64,000 bases of DNA from Neobacillus sp. DY30 (GTDB lineage: Bacteria > Bacillota > Bacilli > Bacillales > Cytobacillaceae), in contig NZ_CP126093.1 of NCBI RefSeq assembly GCF_030123065.1, forward strand, positions 4,346,001 to 4,410,000, in the 5' to 3' direction. The position numbers and the translations under genes were made by a program. The notes below the pieces were generated by a model. The model did not search any database. It worked only from the letters and a program-made list of their open reading frames with translations, and was not told the origin of the DNA. Of the stretch, positions 9,398-17,260 are shown piece by piece; the first letter of the stretch is position 1, and the number at the start of each line of letters is the position of its first letter.

Positions 9398-10535
9398 TTA
9401 GTTTCACGCCAATAACTGAAAGAAATATACTTTTTATCGAATCAAACAGTCCCTTTTTCTTCTCAGGACCTCCTTGATAATAAATAGGTGTTTCTCTAAC
9501 CATCTTTCCATCCAGGAAAACCTGGGCTTTACCAACAGCCTCCCCGTTATGGTTCGAGTCCCCCCAATCTTTTCCAGGCTTATTTAATTTATATTTTATG
9601 GAGAACAAGTCCATTTCCTCACTTTTGGCAGGGTAAACAACCGTGTTTTTTAAATATAGATGTTTTTGATAAAACTTATTTGTTTTTATTTCTATCTTTC
9701 CTTTTGACAAAACTTCCGCCATATCGTAGGTTTTAAAACCATTTTCATACATAGAAATGTGATCATTCCAATCGTCTGGTGCATTCAATGTAACCGCAAT
9801 TAAATTCATGTCCCCTTTGGTTGCTGTTGTAACTAGGGTTCTTTTTGCTCGTTTTGTATACCCAGTTTTTCCGCCAGTCGTATATTTGTACTTTGTAAGT
9901 AAGCGGTTCTTATTTTTCCACTGACGGTCCCAATTTTCGGTAGGATTTGGTGCTTTATACGTTTTTGTCCCAGCAATTTTTTGGTAAGTCTTATTTTGCA
10001 TAGCATACTGTGTTAATAGAGCCATGTCATAGGCAGTTGAATAGTGGTCTTCGTGGTCGTCCAAACCGTGTGGATTAGAAAAATGAGTATTTAACATACC
10101 AATTTCGCTTGCCTTTTGGTTCATTAAATATACAAATCCATCCATACTCCCCCCGACATGTTCAGCTATAGCAACAGCTGTGTCATTTCCTGACCTTAGC
10201 ATAAGTCCATAAACTAAATGCTCCAGTTTAATCTTTTCTCCCGGCTTTAAGTACACTGACGATCCCTCAGCGCGGGTAGCTTGTTCACTTACTTTCACTA
10301 TTTCATTCATTTTTCCCGATTCAATTGCAAGAATTGCCGTCATTATTTTTGTAATACTAGCAATCCTTCGTTTTGTATGGGCATCTTTCTCAAATAGGAC
10401 ACGCCCTGATTCTTGCTCCATTAGAACTGCACCACGTGCACTTACGGAAACGGAAGCATCCACCTTTTGAGGAATGTTTGTAATGAATAGTGAGAACATG
10501 AGGGCAAAAATGACTAGCTTCCAAATCATTCTCAT
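9390..10535 (-). CDS. dacB: Sporulation D-alanyl-D-alanine carboxypeptidase DacB (PBP5*)
   Basis: Penicillin-binding protein that trims cortex peptidoglycan stem peptides and so controls cortex cross-linking. There is a signal peptide at residues 1-27. The three active-site motifs are present: SITK with S60/K63, SGN at 115-117 and KTG at 223-225. A C-terminal beta-rich domain and an amphipathic tail (KKGLFDSIKSIFLSVIGVKL) would hold it on the membrane. Length (381 aa) is normal for the family. First gene of the dacB-spmA-spmB operon. Confidence 0.94.
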   Translation of the reverse strand: MRMIWKLVIFALMFSLFITNIPQKVDASVSVSARGAVLMEQESGRVLFEKDAHTKRRIASITKIMTAILAIESGKMNEIVKVSEQATRAEGSSVYLKPGEKIKLEHLVYGLMLRSGNDTAVAIAEHVGGSMDGFVYLMNQKASEIGMLNTHFSNPHGLDDHEDHYSTAYDMALLTQYAMQNKTYQKIAGTKTYKAPNPTENWDRQWKNKNRLLTKYKYTTGGKTGYTKRAKRTLVTTATKGDMNLIAVTLNAPDDWNDHISMYENGFKTYDMAEVLSKGKIEIKTNKFYQKHLYLKNTVVYPAKSEEMDLFSIKYKLNKPGKDWGDSNHNGEAVGKAQVFLDGKMVRETPIYYQGGPEKKKGLFDSIKSIFLSVIGVKLNG

Positions 10536-10636
10536 AAGTTTACCTCGTCCCCTTCGTTAACATTTCTAGCCATGCTACTATCTAGCTTTCTAAAATTTTA
10601 TGCAGGACAAGGCTTGATATGACTATTTGTCCTAAA

Positions 10637-10676
10637 AAATGAAAAGGCAATCGACTTTCGCCGGTTGCCTTTCATG
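10637..10676 (-). terminator. Intrinsic terminator after sodF
   Basis: GC-containing stem AAAGGCAAtCG/CGgTTGCCTTT directly after the sodF stop. On the minus strand it is followed by TCATTTTTT. Confidence 0.75.
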
Positions 10677-11567
10677 TTAAAATGCTGGCCACTTTATCTC
10701 AGAGGCTTTATCAAACCTCATTTCAACCTCATTCCAGTTTACGAGATTCCACCAATTTTCAACGTATTCAGCTCTATTGTTCTTATACTGAAGATAATAA
10801 GCATGTTCCCAAACATCTAAAACTAGTAATGGAATAGTGTCCCATTGCGTTAACAGCATATGTCTTTCCGATTGTAATACCTCGAGGTGCCTGGCACGCG
10901 GGGACCAGACAAGGAGCGCCCACCCTACTCCCTCAACCTGTTTTGCCGCTTCGGAAAACTGTTTTTTAAATTTGTCAAAACTCCCAAAATAATTTTCTAT
11001 TTCCTTTTTTAGGAGACCTTGTGGGCTTCCTCCTCCTTTTGGAATCATATTTTTCCAAAAAATTGTATGCAAATAATGCCCAGAGCCATGAAAGGCCAAT
11101 TCTCTTGACCAATGTTTAATGAGGGAGAAATCATTATTATCCCTAGCCTTCTTTAAGTTTATCTCGGCTTTGTTTAACCCTTCTACATACGAGCGATGGT
11201 GCTTATCATGATGGAGCTTCATGATTTCCTCCGAAATATAAGGTTCTAAGGCATTATAGGCATAAGGGAGCTCCGGGAGTGTATGCCCCCCAGGCGGGAC
11301 AGTCTTTTTTTCACTCCAAATATTCCCTACACCTTGTTTACGCGAAAAATAACTCTCCAATTGTTCATGAATTTCTTCTGCTTTTGTTTGAAGACTTAGC
11401 ATTTCCTGATCAGATAATGAACCATTTGCACTTTCAATTAATTCAGTGAAATGTTCGAGCTGCTCCCATAACTCTAGATTATCTTTTACCTCATCTGTTT
11501 GCAGGAACTGCTTCATTTGCTCATTCCATTCAAATAACTCGTGAACATATTGACTAAACCGATTCAT
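10677..11567 (-). CDS. sodF: Fe/Mn-type superoxide dismutase with N-terminal extension (SodF-like)
   Basis: Superoxide dismutase fold, 296 aa. An extra roughly 95-residue, charged, helical N-terminal region precedes the catalytic domain, as in B. subtilis SodF (about 281 aa) and unlike the short housekeeping SodA. Metal-ligand motifs are present: LHHDKHHRSYVEG (first His), HGSGHYLHTIFW (second His) and DVWEHAYYLQY (Asp and His). Because SodF-type proteins are less studied, dismutase activity in vivo is inferred from the conserved ligands. It stands as a single gene with its own terminator. Confidence 0.85.
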   Translation of the reverse strand: MNRFSQYVHELFEWNEQMKQFLQTDEVKDNLELWEQLEHFTELIESANGSLSDQEMLSLQTKAEEIHEQLESYFSRKQGVGNIWSEKKTVPPGGHTLPELPYAYNALEPYISEEIMKLHHDKHHRSYVEGLNKAEINLKKARDNNDFSLIKHWSRELAFHGSGHYLHTIFWKNMIPKGGGSPQGLLKKEIENYFGSFDKFKKQFSEAAKQVEGVGWALLVWSPRARHLEVLQSERHMLLTQWDTIPLLVLDVWEHAYYLQYKNNRAEYVENWWNLVNWNEVEMRFDKASEIKWPAF

Positions 11568-11629
11568 ATCATCCCACCCTTTAATTTCGCTCCCCCTAAA
11601 AGGTATGAATTATATTCTAGTTTATGAAC

Positions 11630-11660
11630 AAAAAAACTGCCCTGAGTAAAAGGACAGTTG
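11630..11660 (-). terminator. Intrinsic terminator after ypuI
   Basis: Imperfect stem ACTGcCC/GGaCAGT with a TTTTTTTG run on the minus strand, 13 bases past the ypuI stop. Confidence 0.6.
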
Positions 11661-11672
11661 GTTTTAAAACAA

Positions 11673-12161
11673 TTATTTAGATTGAATCATTTTAGTACGG
11701 TAATCTGTTTCGTAGTATTCGAGTTCTTCTCTAACCCTTTGAAATTCTCCTTCAAAGCCCTTAACTAATTTTTTTACACTTTCAGGTACAGTTTTATAAA
11801 ATTTTATAGAATTTCGCCCTGTATAGGCAGAACGGCTATCCTCAAACCATGCGTCATTCTTAGGAGAGAAAAATTCTTCAATACACTGGTGAAAAATACG
11901 ATAAAGAGTTTTCTCAGCAGTTGGCTTTTGAAAAGGTTCACTTTGCAAGATTACTGAACATGCATCTAGGCCTTCTTCGCAATAAACAAGCAGCTTCCTT
12001 AAATTAGAAAGAATTAATTTATAATAATTTGAATCACCAGATTGTTCTTGTTCCATTTGTGATAGCGTTGTTTCATTTAAATAATTTTCAAGTACTCCAA
12101 TGGTAGAGGTTAAAAAACCTTGAACATCTTTTAGCTGTGTCTTAACTAGTGTATTTCCCAT
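11673..12161 (-). CDS. ypuI: YpuI family protein (DUF3907)
   Basis: Conserved Bacillaceae protein of unknown biochemical role, 162 aa, predicted soluble and mostly helical. Recognisable features are the N-terminal VKTQLKDVQGFLTSTIGVLENYL and the conserved middle segment FFSPKNDAWFEDSRSAYTGR. It sits beside scpAB, as in B. subtilis. The start is ATG with GGGGTG five bases upstream. No enzymatic motif is seen. Confidence 0.82.
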   Translation of the reverse strand: MGNTLVKTQLKDVQGFLTSTIGVLENYLNETTLSQMEQEQSGDSNYYKLILSNLRKLLVYCEEGLDACSVILQSEPFQKPTAEKTLYRIFHQCIEEFFSPKNDAWFEDSRSAYTGRNSIKFYKTVPESVKKLVKGFEGEFQRVREELEYYETDYRTKMIQSK

Positions 12162-12193
12162 CCAAACACCCCTTCTGAATTGATTATCCCTTC

Positions 12194-12613
12194 TTATCTT
12201 GCTTGCTTAATGTAGTCAAGTGGAGAGCGGAGTTCAAATTTATGGTTTTGTTTAACAGCAAGTACTATTTCCGGTAATTTTTCAAAATCAATATCTTGAA
12301 AATATGAAGCAAATTCCTGTTTGGAGTTAATGTATAACCGTTTTCGATTACGTAAACCTGGATTTTTAATTAAACATACTAATGCTACAATATCCTTGAA
12401 GGTCACTTCAATATTGACTTTTGAGAAAATTGGGTTTTGCTGAAATGGAGTAAATTCTTGATAAAGCTCATCAAAGTATCTAACATACAATACGTGCAGT
12501 GTTTTTTCCTCAGAACCTTCAATAAATGTTACTTCACTTCTATTAAAGAAGTCTTCTGATGTGTTTGATTTTTCCTTTTCTAATTCGTATCCGATGCATT
12601 CTTTAATCAACAA
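12194..12613 (-). CDS. Hypothetical protein, unrecognised
   Basis: 139-aa soluble protein, mixed alpha/beta, rich in charged and aromatic residues, with no signal peptide, membrane helix or known motif. It probably starts at TTG with GGGGAT upstream at a long spacing, so the exact start is uncertain. It lies between scpB and ypuI on the same strand, where B. subtilis has no equivalent. The segment TFKDIVALVCLIKNPGLRNRKRLYINS looks like a folded core. Codon use resembles its neighbours, so it is probably real and vertically kept within a subgroup. Confidence 0.6.
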   Translation of the reverse strand: MLIKECIGYELEKEKSNTSEDFFNRSEVTFIEGSEEKTLHVLYVRYFDELYQEFTPFQQNPIFSKVNIEVTFKDIVALVCLIKNPGLRNRKRLYINSKQEFASYFQDIDFEKLPEIVLAVKQNHKFELRSPLDYIKQAR

Positions 12614-12715
12614 TTAGATCAATCCCCTTTAGCCATTAACGAATAAGTAGAATTTTCGGAAATCCTTCGAAATCATACCTCTATTCTATCACAACCATAT
12701 GAAATTTTTTTACTT

Positions 12716-13303
12716 TTAAGAATTTATGCTTTCCTGAAATTTTTCAAAGAAGAGGTCTGCTTCTTCTTGTACAAATTCTTCTTCGATTCTATCAGGCAGC
12801 TTGGGCAATTCAGCTATGTTTTTTAAACCAAAATAATCTAGAAACTCTTTTGTGGTCCCATATAGGTATGCTCTTCCTGTACCTTCTGCTCTTCCAACTT
12901 CCTTTATAAGCGCCTTCGTCATGAGGGTATGAAGTGGTCTTTCTGTTTTTACTCCACGGATCTCTTCTATTTCCGCACGAGTTATTGGCTGTTTATAGGC
13001 AATAATGGCCAACGTTTCCAAAGCGGCCTGAGACAAAGCTGAGGTATTTGGAGAATCAACAAGTCTTTTAAGATACACGGCATTTTCTTTTTTTGTCGCA
13101 AGCTGATAAGTACCCGCGAGCTGAACAATCATAATGCCCCGACTCGTATCTTTTTCATATACTTGTCTTAATTCTTCAATAATCTCATCAGCCTTCCGTT
13201 CATCTACCTCCAGCACCTCGGCCACATGCTTTAACGTAAGTCCTTCATCACCAGCAGCGAATAAAAGACTCTCTAAAATACTTTGCCAATTAACAATTTC
13301 CAA
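12716..13303 (-). CDS. scpB: Segregation and condensation protein B
   Basis: Winged-helix kleisin-associated subunit of the SMC-ScpA-ScpB condensin, which organises and separates chromosomes. The longest frame starts further upstream inside scpA. A TTG at 13303 with GGGAGGAG eight bases upstream gives the expected N-terminus (M)EIVNWQSIL and 195 aa, matching family length. The signature SYKQPITRAEIEEIRGVKTER-like region is present near residues 107-125 as AYKQPITRAEIEEIRGVK, and GRAEGTGRAYLYGTT follows. It begins 16 bases after the scpA stop, so the pair is coexpressed. Confidence 0.94.
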   Translation of the reverse strand: MEIVNWQSILESLLFAAGDEGLTLKHVAEVLEVDERKADEIIEELRQVYEKDTSRGIMIVQLAGTYQLATKKENAVYLKRLVDSPNTSALSQAALETLAIIAYKQPITRAEIEEIRGVKTERPLHTLMTKALIKEVGRAEGTGRAYLYGTTKEFLDYFGLKNIAELPKLPDRIEEEFVQEEADLFFEKFQESINS

Positions 13304-13319
13304 ACCTTTTTGCTCCTCC

Positions 13320-14063
13320 CTAAACTGCATGAACAAAAATATCTCCAAAATTTTCATGTTGTTCTACGTCAATTTCTTTTCTTTTGATAAGCTCCAATAT
13401 CGCCAAAAATGTCACAACGACATGTTCTTTTTCAGCAACGGTAAACAAATCATTAAAGTTTTTCCGGCCTTTTATATTTTTTAATTCATTCATAATTTCT
13501 GTCATTCTTACCTCGATAGAAATTTCTTGTCTGGCAATCTTTGTAGCCATCGGACGCTGCAGCTTTTTCCTGCGCATTAGTTTTTGAAAAGCGGCTAACA
13601 TATCGTAAAGAGTGACATTTAATTCTGTTTTCTCCGGCTGACTATCTTTTGCAAAATCTGAAAGGTCACTCGGAGGTTTCGTATACATGAGCCCCCGTTC
13701 CTCCTCAAGCGATTTTAAATCATGAGCAGCCTCTTTGTATTTCCGATACTCAATAAGCCTTTCAACTAACTCATCCCTTGGGTCTTCTTCATAACTTATT
13801 TCGGAATCTAAATCCTCCAATTCCTCTTCATGCTTTGGTAATAGCATTTTACTTTTGATCGCTAATAATGTTGCGGCCATGACTAAAAACTCGCTGGCTA
13901 TATCCAATTTAAGTTCTGACATTGTTTTTATATAGATTAAGTATTGCTCGGTAATCTCAGCAACAGGAATATCATATATATCAATTTCAAGCCGATTTAT
14001 TAAATGTAGCAATAGGTCTAATGGACCTTCAAACGCATCAATTTTTACATTGTAGTGTATCAT
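13320..14063 (-). CDS. scpA: Segregation and condensation protein A (kleisin)
   Basis: Kleisin subunit that bridges the SMC heads and binds ScpB. 247 aa, with the N-terminal signature VKIDAFEGPLDLLLHLI (residues 5-21), a central acidic linker (HEEELEDLDSEISYEEDPRDE) and a C-terminal winged helix that contacts the SMC head (VVTFLAILELIKRKEIDVEQ). Length and order (scpA then scpB) are standard. Confidence 0.95.
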   Translation of the reverse strand: MIHYNVKIDAFEGPLDLLLHLINRLEIDIYDIPVAEITEQYLIYIKTMSELKLDIASEFLVMAATLLAIKSKMLLPKHEEELEDLDSEISYEEDPRDELVERLIEYRKYKEAAHDLKSLEEERGLMYTKPPSDLSDFAKDSQPEKTELNVTLYDMLAAFQKLMRRKKLQRPMATKIARQEISIEVRMTEIMNELKNIKGRKNFNDLFTVAEKEHVVVTFLAILELIKRKEIDVEQHENFGDIFVHAV

Positions 14064-14261
14064 CTTTCACCAGAATCCTTGAAGTAATTTTCTTATTTAT
14101 GACTATTATTAGTATAGAGGAATCAAATACGTTATCCAATAGAAAAATTATTGGCTTTAGTAAATATTGAAAAAGTGATGTTTGCCCATAACACTGGACG
14201 AGCACTGGACATATGATGAGATTGAAAAGAATAACAAAACAACTATAGGAGGTTTTTACAC

Positions 14262-14351
14262 ATGGCTGATGGTTACGGTTTCGGAGGCGGTTTTGCATTA
14301 ATCGTAGTTCTATTCATTCTGTTAATTATCGTTGGTGCTTCTTGGTTCTAA
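14262..14351 (+). CDS. YjcZ-family small sporulation membrane peptide
   Basis: A 29-residue peptide preceded by a strong AGGAGG ribosome-binding site (14248-14253). The N-terminus is glycine-rich (YGFGGGFALI), followed by one hydrophobic helix (VVLFILLIIVGASWF). This is the pattern of the YjcZ/SscA family of very small Bacillus spore-associated peptides. A clear terminator follows 19 bases after the stop, so it is a monocistronic gene. Function is unknown; some family members are spore assembly factors. Confidence 0.85.
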   Translation: MADGYGFGGGFALIVVLFILLIIVGASWF

Positions 14352-14373
14352 GTAAAGATTGAATTTTAGCCGG

Positions 14374-14402
14374 CCCGTCTTTTTTCAGGCGGGTTTTTTC
14401 AA
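14374..14402 (+). terminator. Intrinsic terminator after the YjcZ-like gene
   Basis: Stem CCCGTC/GGCGGG with a short T-rich loop, followed by TTTTTTC on the plus strand. Confidence 0.75.
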
Positions 14403-14471
14403 TTAGGTGATACTGAAGAAACACTAATTATATGCTACACTGTACATATCTTATCGATAAGGGGTGATTTA

Positions 14472-15002
14472 ATGTACCCAGAGCAGTATATTGAATTTTT
14501 AATTCATTTTAATGGCGATAGGGATTATTTTGAATGCCACGAGATACTTGAAGAATATTGGAAAGAAGAAGCGGACGATAGAAGTAAAGATTCTATTTGG
14601 GTTGGCTTCATCCTTTTAGCCGTTTCAAGGTATCATCATCGGCGGAGAAACTTTAATGGTGCTAAACGAACATTAGAAAAAGCGATTAAAATTTTTTCCT
14701 TGCATGATTCTTGGGAGCCAATCCACCTTGGTTTGGATGGAGATATTTTTTTTCCAATGCTTTCAAAACTGTTAGCGCAAGCCGAAAAAGAAGAAAGCTA
14801 TCAAAGCATAACTTTGCCTATTTCTGATCAAGCACTTTTACAGGCATGTATTAAGGCATGTCAAAATAAAGGATTTAAGTGGGGACAGGATAGTAACTTA
14901 GAAGATGCATTAAATATTCATAAACATATGTTACGAGACCGTACAAACGTTATTGAAGAACGAAGTGAAGCGTTGAAGAAGAATAAAAAAGGCAACGAAT
15001 AA
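14472..15002 (+). CDS. ypuF: DUF309 family protein YpuF
   Basis: 176-aa helical protein of the DUF309 family. The family signature is near the N-terminus: FNGDRDYFECHEILEEYWKEE (about residues 13-33), with a conserved HE pair that suggests metal binding, followed by FILLAVSRYHHRRRN. No reaction is established for the family. The start ATG has AGGGGTGA upstream. It is transcribed away from scpA and converges on ribT, with a shared bidirectional terminator. Confidence 0.85.
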   Translation: MYPEQYIEFLIHFNGDRDYFECHEILEEYWKEEADDRSKDSIWVGFILLAVSRYHHRRRNFNGAKRTLEKAIKIFSLHDSWEPIHLGLDGDIFFPMLSKLLAQAEKEESYQSITLPISDQALLQACIKACQNKGFKWGQDSNLEDALNIHKHMLRDRTNVIEERSEALKKNKKGNE

Positions 15003-15018
15003 AATTTCGTTGCCTTCC
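14986..15018. terminator. Bidirectional terminator between ypuF and ribT
   Basis: 11-bp perfect stem AAGGCAACGAA/TTCGTTGCCTT with A- and T-rich flanks on both sides, located between two convergent genes. Confidence 0.75.
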
Positions 15019-15028
15019 TACTTTACGC

Positions 15029-15379
15029 CTAGCAAAAATCACATTTCTCAACAAATGGCGCAGTATTATCATTTGCCGTTATATTCCTATCAGGATACAT
15101 ATCCTTCAAAGCTTTAACCATTCGTTTTCCCACTCCTTGATAACGATGTGAGGGATTGACAGAAATATGTTGGATCATTAATGAAGAATCATTATCGTTC
15201 ATATGAACCCCAATTAGTCCGATAATATCTTCTTCTTTCCAAAGAAAAAGCTGTAAGTTTTCTTCTGTTTCATACTCCTTTATGGTGAATTGGAGTTTCT
15301 TCAAGTCTTTTTCAGTAGGCATAAAGGACAATAAGCCCATGGCTATTTTTTCAAATGTTTTTTTATAACGAATTAACAT
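15029..15379 (-). CDS. ribT: GNAT-family acetyltransferase RibT
   Basis: 116-aa GNAT-type N-acetyltransferase. The acetyl-CoA-binding motif A is seen as ISVNPSHRYQGVGKRMVKAL (about residues 70-89). The N-terminus LIRYKKTFEKIAMGLLSFMP is characteristic of RibT. In B. subtilis ribT is the last gene of the riboflavin operon ribD-ribE-ribBA-ribH-ribT. Here it is alone, with none of the synthesis genes in the window. Substrate is unknown. Confidence 0.85.
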   Translation of the reverse strand: MLIRYKKTFEKIAMGLLSFMPTEKDLKKLQFTIKEYETEENLQLFLWKEEDIIGLIGVHMNDNDSSLMIQHISVNPSHRYQGVGKRMVKALKDMYPDRNITANDNTAPFVEKCDFC

Positions 15380-15549
15380 AATAGCTCCCTCATTATATTA
15401 AATAAACCCGATTTAGGGGATAGTATATTTTTTCCAACCAACTTATAAATAAACAGTTTTCTCTATAATATGTAGTCAAATTCGTAAAGTGTTTCAATAT
15501 TGTCAATCATACATAATAATTGTTTATCTATCAATCCCAATTATAATTA

Positions 15550-15642
15550 TTATTTTGGTACAATAAAGACCCAATAGATAATCCCCCAAATCAAAGCTAG
15601 TCCTACGAGGGCACTAAAAACAGTCCAATTATTTTTCTTCAT
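15550..15642 (-). CDS. Small membrane peptide, unrecognised
   Basis: 30-residue peptide with a basic start (MKKNN), one long hydrophobic helix (VFSALVGLALIWGIIYWVFIV) and a PK end. A GGAGG motif lies seven bases before the ATG. Its composition, single helix and good ribosome-binding site support translation; no family is recognised. It sits alone between ribT and lysA, in a region where B. subtilis carries other genes. Confidence 0.6.
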   Translation of the reverse strand: MKKNNWTVFSALVGLALIWGIIYWVFIVPK

Positions 15643-15756
15643 GAAAAATCCTCCAAAGGCAATTTGAAGATAGCGCATGTTGTCATTCTACACTATATCT
15701 AAAAAATAATCCATTTTCGCAACAAAAAGCTGAGCCTTGGGACTCGGAATAGATTA

Positions 15757-15786
15757 AAAACAAATAAACTGCCGCATTGGCGGCAG
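15757..15786 (-). terminator. Intrinsic terminator after lysA
   Basis: 7-bp GC-rich stem CTGCCGC/GCGGCAG, followed on the minus strand by TTTATTTGTTTTT. It begins just beyond the lysA stop. Confidence 0.8.
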
Positions 15787-15791
15787 CTAAT

Positions 15792-17096
15792 TTATTTTAA
15801 AGGAAGGTCTAAACGAAGCAGATCTTCGTAAGTTTCTCTTTTGACGACAAGAGTTGCCTTGCCATTCTCAACAAATACCACTGCAGGGCGTGGTATACGA
15901 TTGTAATTGTTCGCCATCGAATATCCATATGCACCAGTACAAAATACAGCTAAAAGATCGTCATCCTCAGTCTCTGGAAGTGGTAAATCCCAAATCAGCA
16001 TATCACCAGATTCACAGCATTTACCTGCTATAGAAACTTTTTCAGTTGCTTCTGCTAAAGGCCTATTCGCTAATACAGCCTCGTACTTAGCCTGATAAAG
16101 AGCAGGTCTAATGTTATCACTCATTCCACCGTCAACAGCCAGATATTTTCTAACCCCTGGAACTTCTTTCGAAGACCCTATTTGATATAAGGTTGTACCA
16201 GCGTCACCTACAAGTGAACGTCCAGGTTCTATCCAAATCTCTGGCATTTCCATGGAGTATTGCTGTATTAATCTCTTCACTTCTATAATAATTTCACTAA
16301 CATATTGTGAAGGCAAAAGCGGTTCATCTTCACTTGTATATCGAATTCCAAAACCGCCGCCTAGATTCAGTACCTTGGCTTCATAATTAAGCATGTTTTT
16401 CCATTGGTTCATTTTACCAACGATTTTTTCTGCAGCTAACAAGAAACCAGTTGTTTCAAAAATTTGTGAGCCAATGTGACAATGCAGACCTAAAACATTA
16501 AAATGCTTAAACCGAAGTGCGTGGATTAACGCCTCTTCCGCTTGTCCATTTTGGAGATCAAAGCCAAACTTAGAATCTTCCTGCCCTGTTAAGATATAAT
16601 CGTGAGTATGTGCTTCAATTCCAGGTGTAACCCGAAGTAGAATACTCATGCTTTCATTTTTTTCGAGGCAGATGGTTTTTAATAGTTCTAATTCGTAAAA
16701 ATTATCGACCACGATACAGCCAATTTTGTGATCTAGCGCCATTTCAAGTTCTTCTCTACTTTTATTGTTTCCATGAAAGTGGATTCTCTCAGATGGAAAG
16801 CCAGCAGCGACCGCGGTATATAATTCCCCGCCAGATACTACATCAAGTGATAAACCTTCTTCTTCCGCCAGCTGCAGCATTGCAATCGTCGAAAATGCCT
16901 TACTTGCATAAGCCACCTGGGCTTTGACATTTTGTTCTTCAAATGTCTTTTTAAACCCTCTAGCTCGTTCCCTCATTAATGCTACGTCATAAACATAGAG
17001 AGGAGTTCCAAATTGCTCGGTCAACTCTACTGCATCTACTCCGCCTATTTCTAAATTACCCTTGCCGTTTACGCCTGTTGTCCCGTAAAAATACAT
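15792..17096 (-). CDS. lysA: Diaminopimelate decarboxylase
   Basis: Final enzyme of lysine synthesis: meso-diaminopimelate to L-lysine plus CO2, PLP-dependent. 434 aa, with the PLP Schiff-base lysine K66 in VAYASKAFST, the HCHIGSQI motif, the glycine-rich phosphate loop LNLGGGFGIRY, EPGRSLVGDAG, and the substrate/dimer motif CCESGD near the C-terminus. Length matches the family. It lies downstream of the spoVA operon, as in B. subtilis, separated from it by a terminator. Confidence 0.96.
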   Translation of the reverse strand: MYFYGTTGVNGKGNLEIGGVDAVELTEQFGTPLYVYDVALMRERARGFKKTFEEQNVKAQVAYASKAFSTIAMLQLAEEEGLSLDVVSGGELYTAVAAGFPSERIHFHGNNKSREELEMALDHKIGCIVVDNFYELELLKTICLEKNESMSILLRVTPGIEAHTHDYILTGQEDSKFGFDLQNGQAEEALIHALRFKHFNVLGLHCHIGSQIFETTGFLLAAEKIVGKMNQWKNMLNYEAKVLNLGGGFGIRYTSEDEPLLPSQYVSEIIIEVKRLIQQYSMEMPEIWIEPGRSLVGDAGTTLYQIGSSKEVPGVRKYLAVDGGMSDNIRPALYQAKYEAVLANRPLAEATEKVSIAGKCCESGDMLIWDLPLPETEDDDLLAVFCTGAYGYSMANNYNRIPRPAVVFVENGKATLVVKRETYEDLLRLDLPLK

Positions 17097-17160
17097 TCCC
17101 TTCCCTCTCTCCGTAAAGACTCTTTATTAGTGTATGGTCATGCTATGAAAAAAGTAATAA

Positions 17161-17197
17161 TAAATAGACAGAATCCTGAAAGGATACTGCCTATTTT
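17161..17197 (-). terminator. Intrinsic terminator after spoVAF
   Basis: Interrupted stem AAATAGaCAGaATCC/GGATaCTGcCTATTT with a short loop and T-rich minus-strand tail. It closes the spoVA operon upstream of lysA. Confidence 0.6.
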
Positions 17198-17260
17198 AGC
17201 TACTTATCCTTTTATACAATTAAAAATACTTTAGCATAACCGTATCTTTTACGCAATAAG

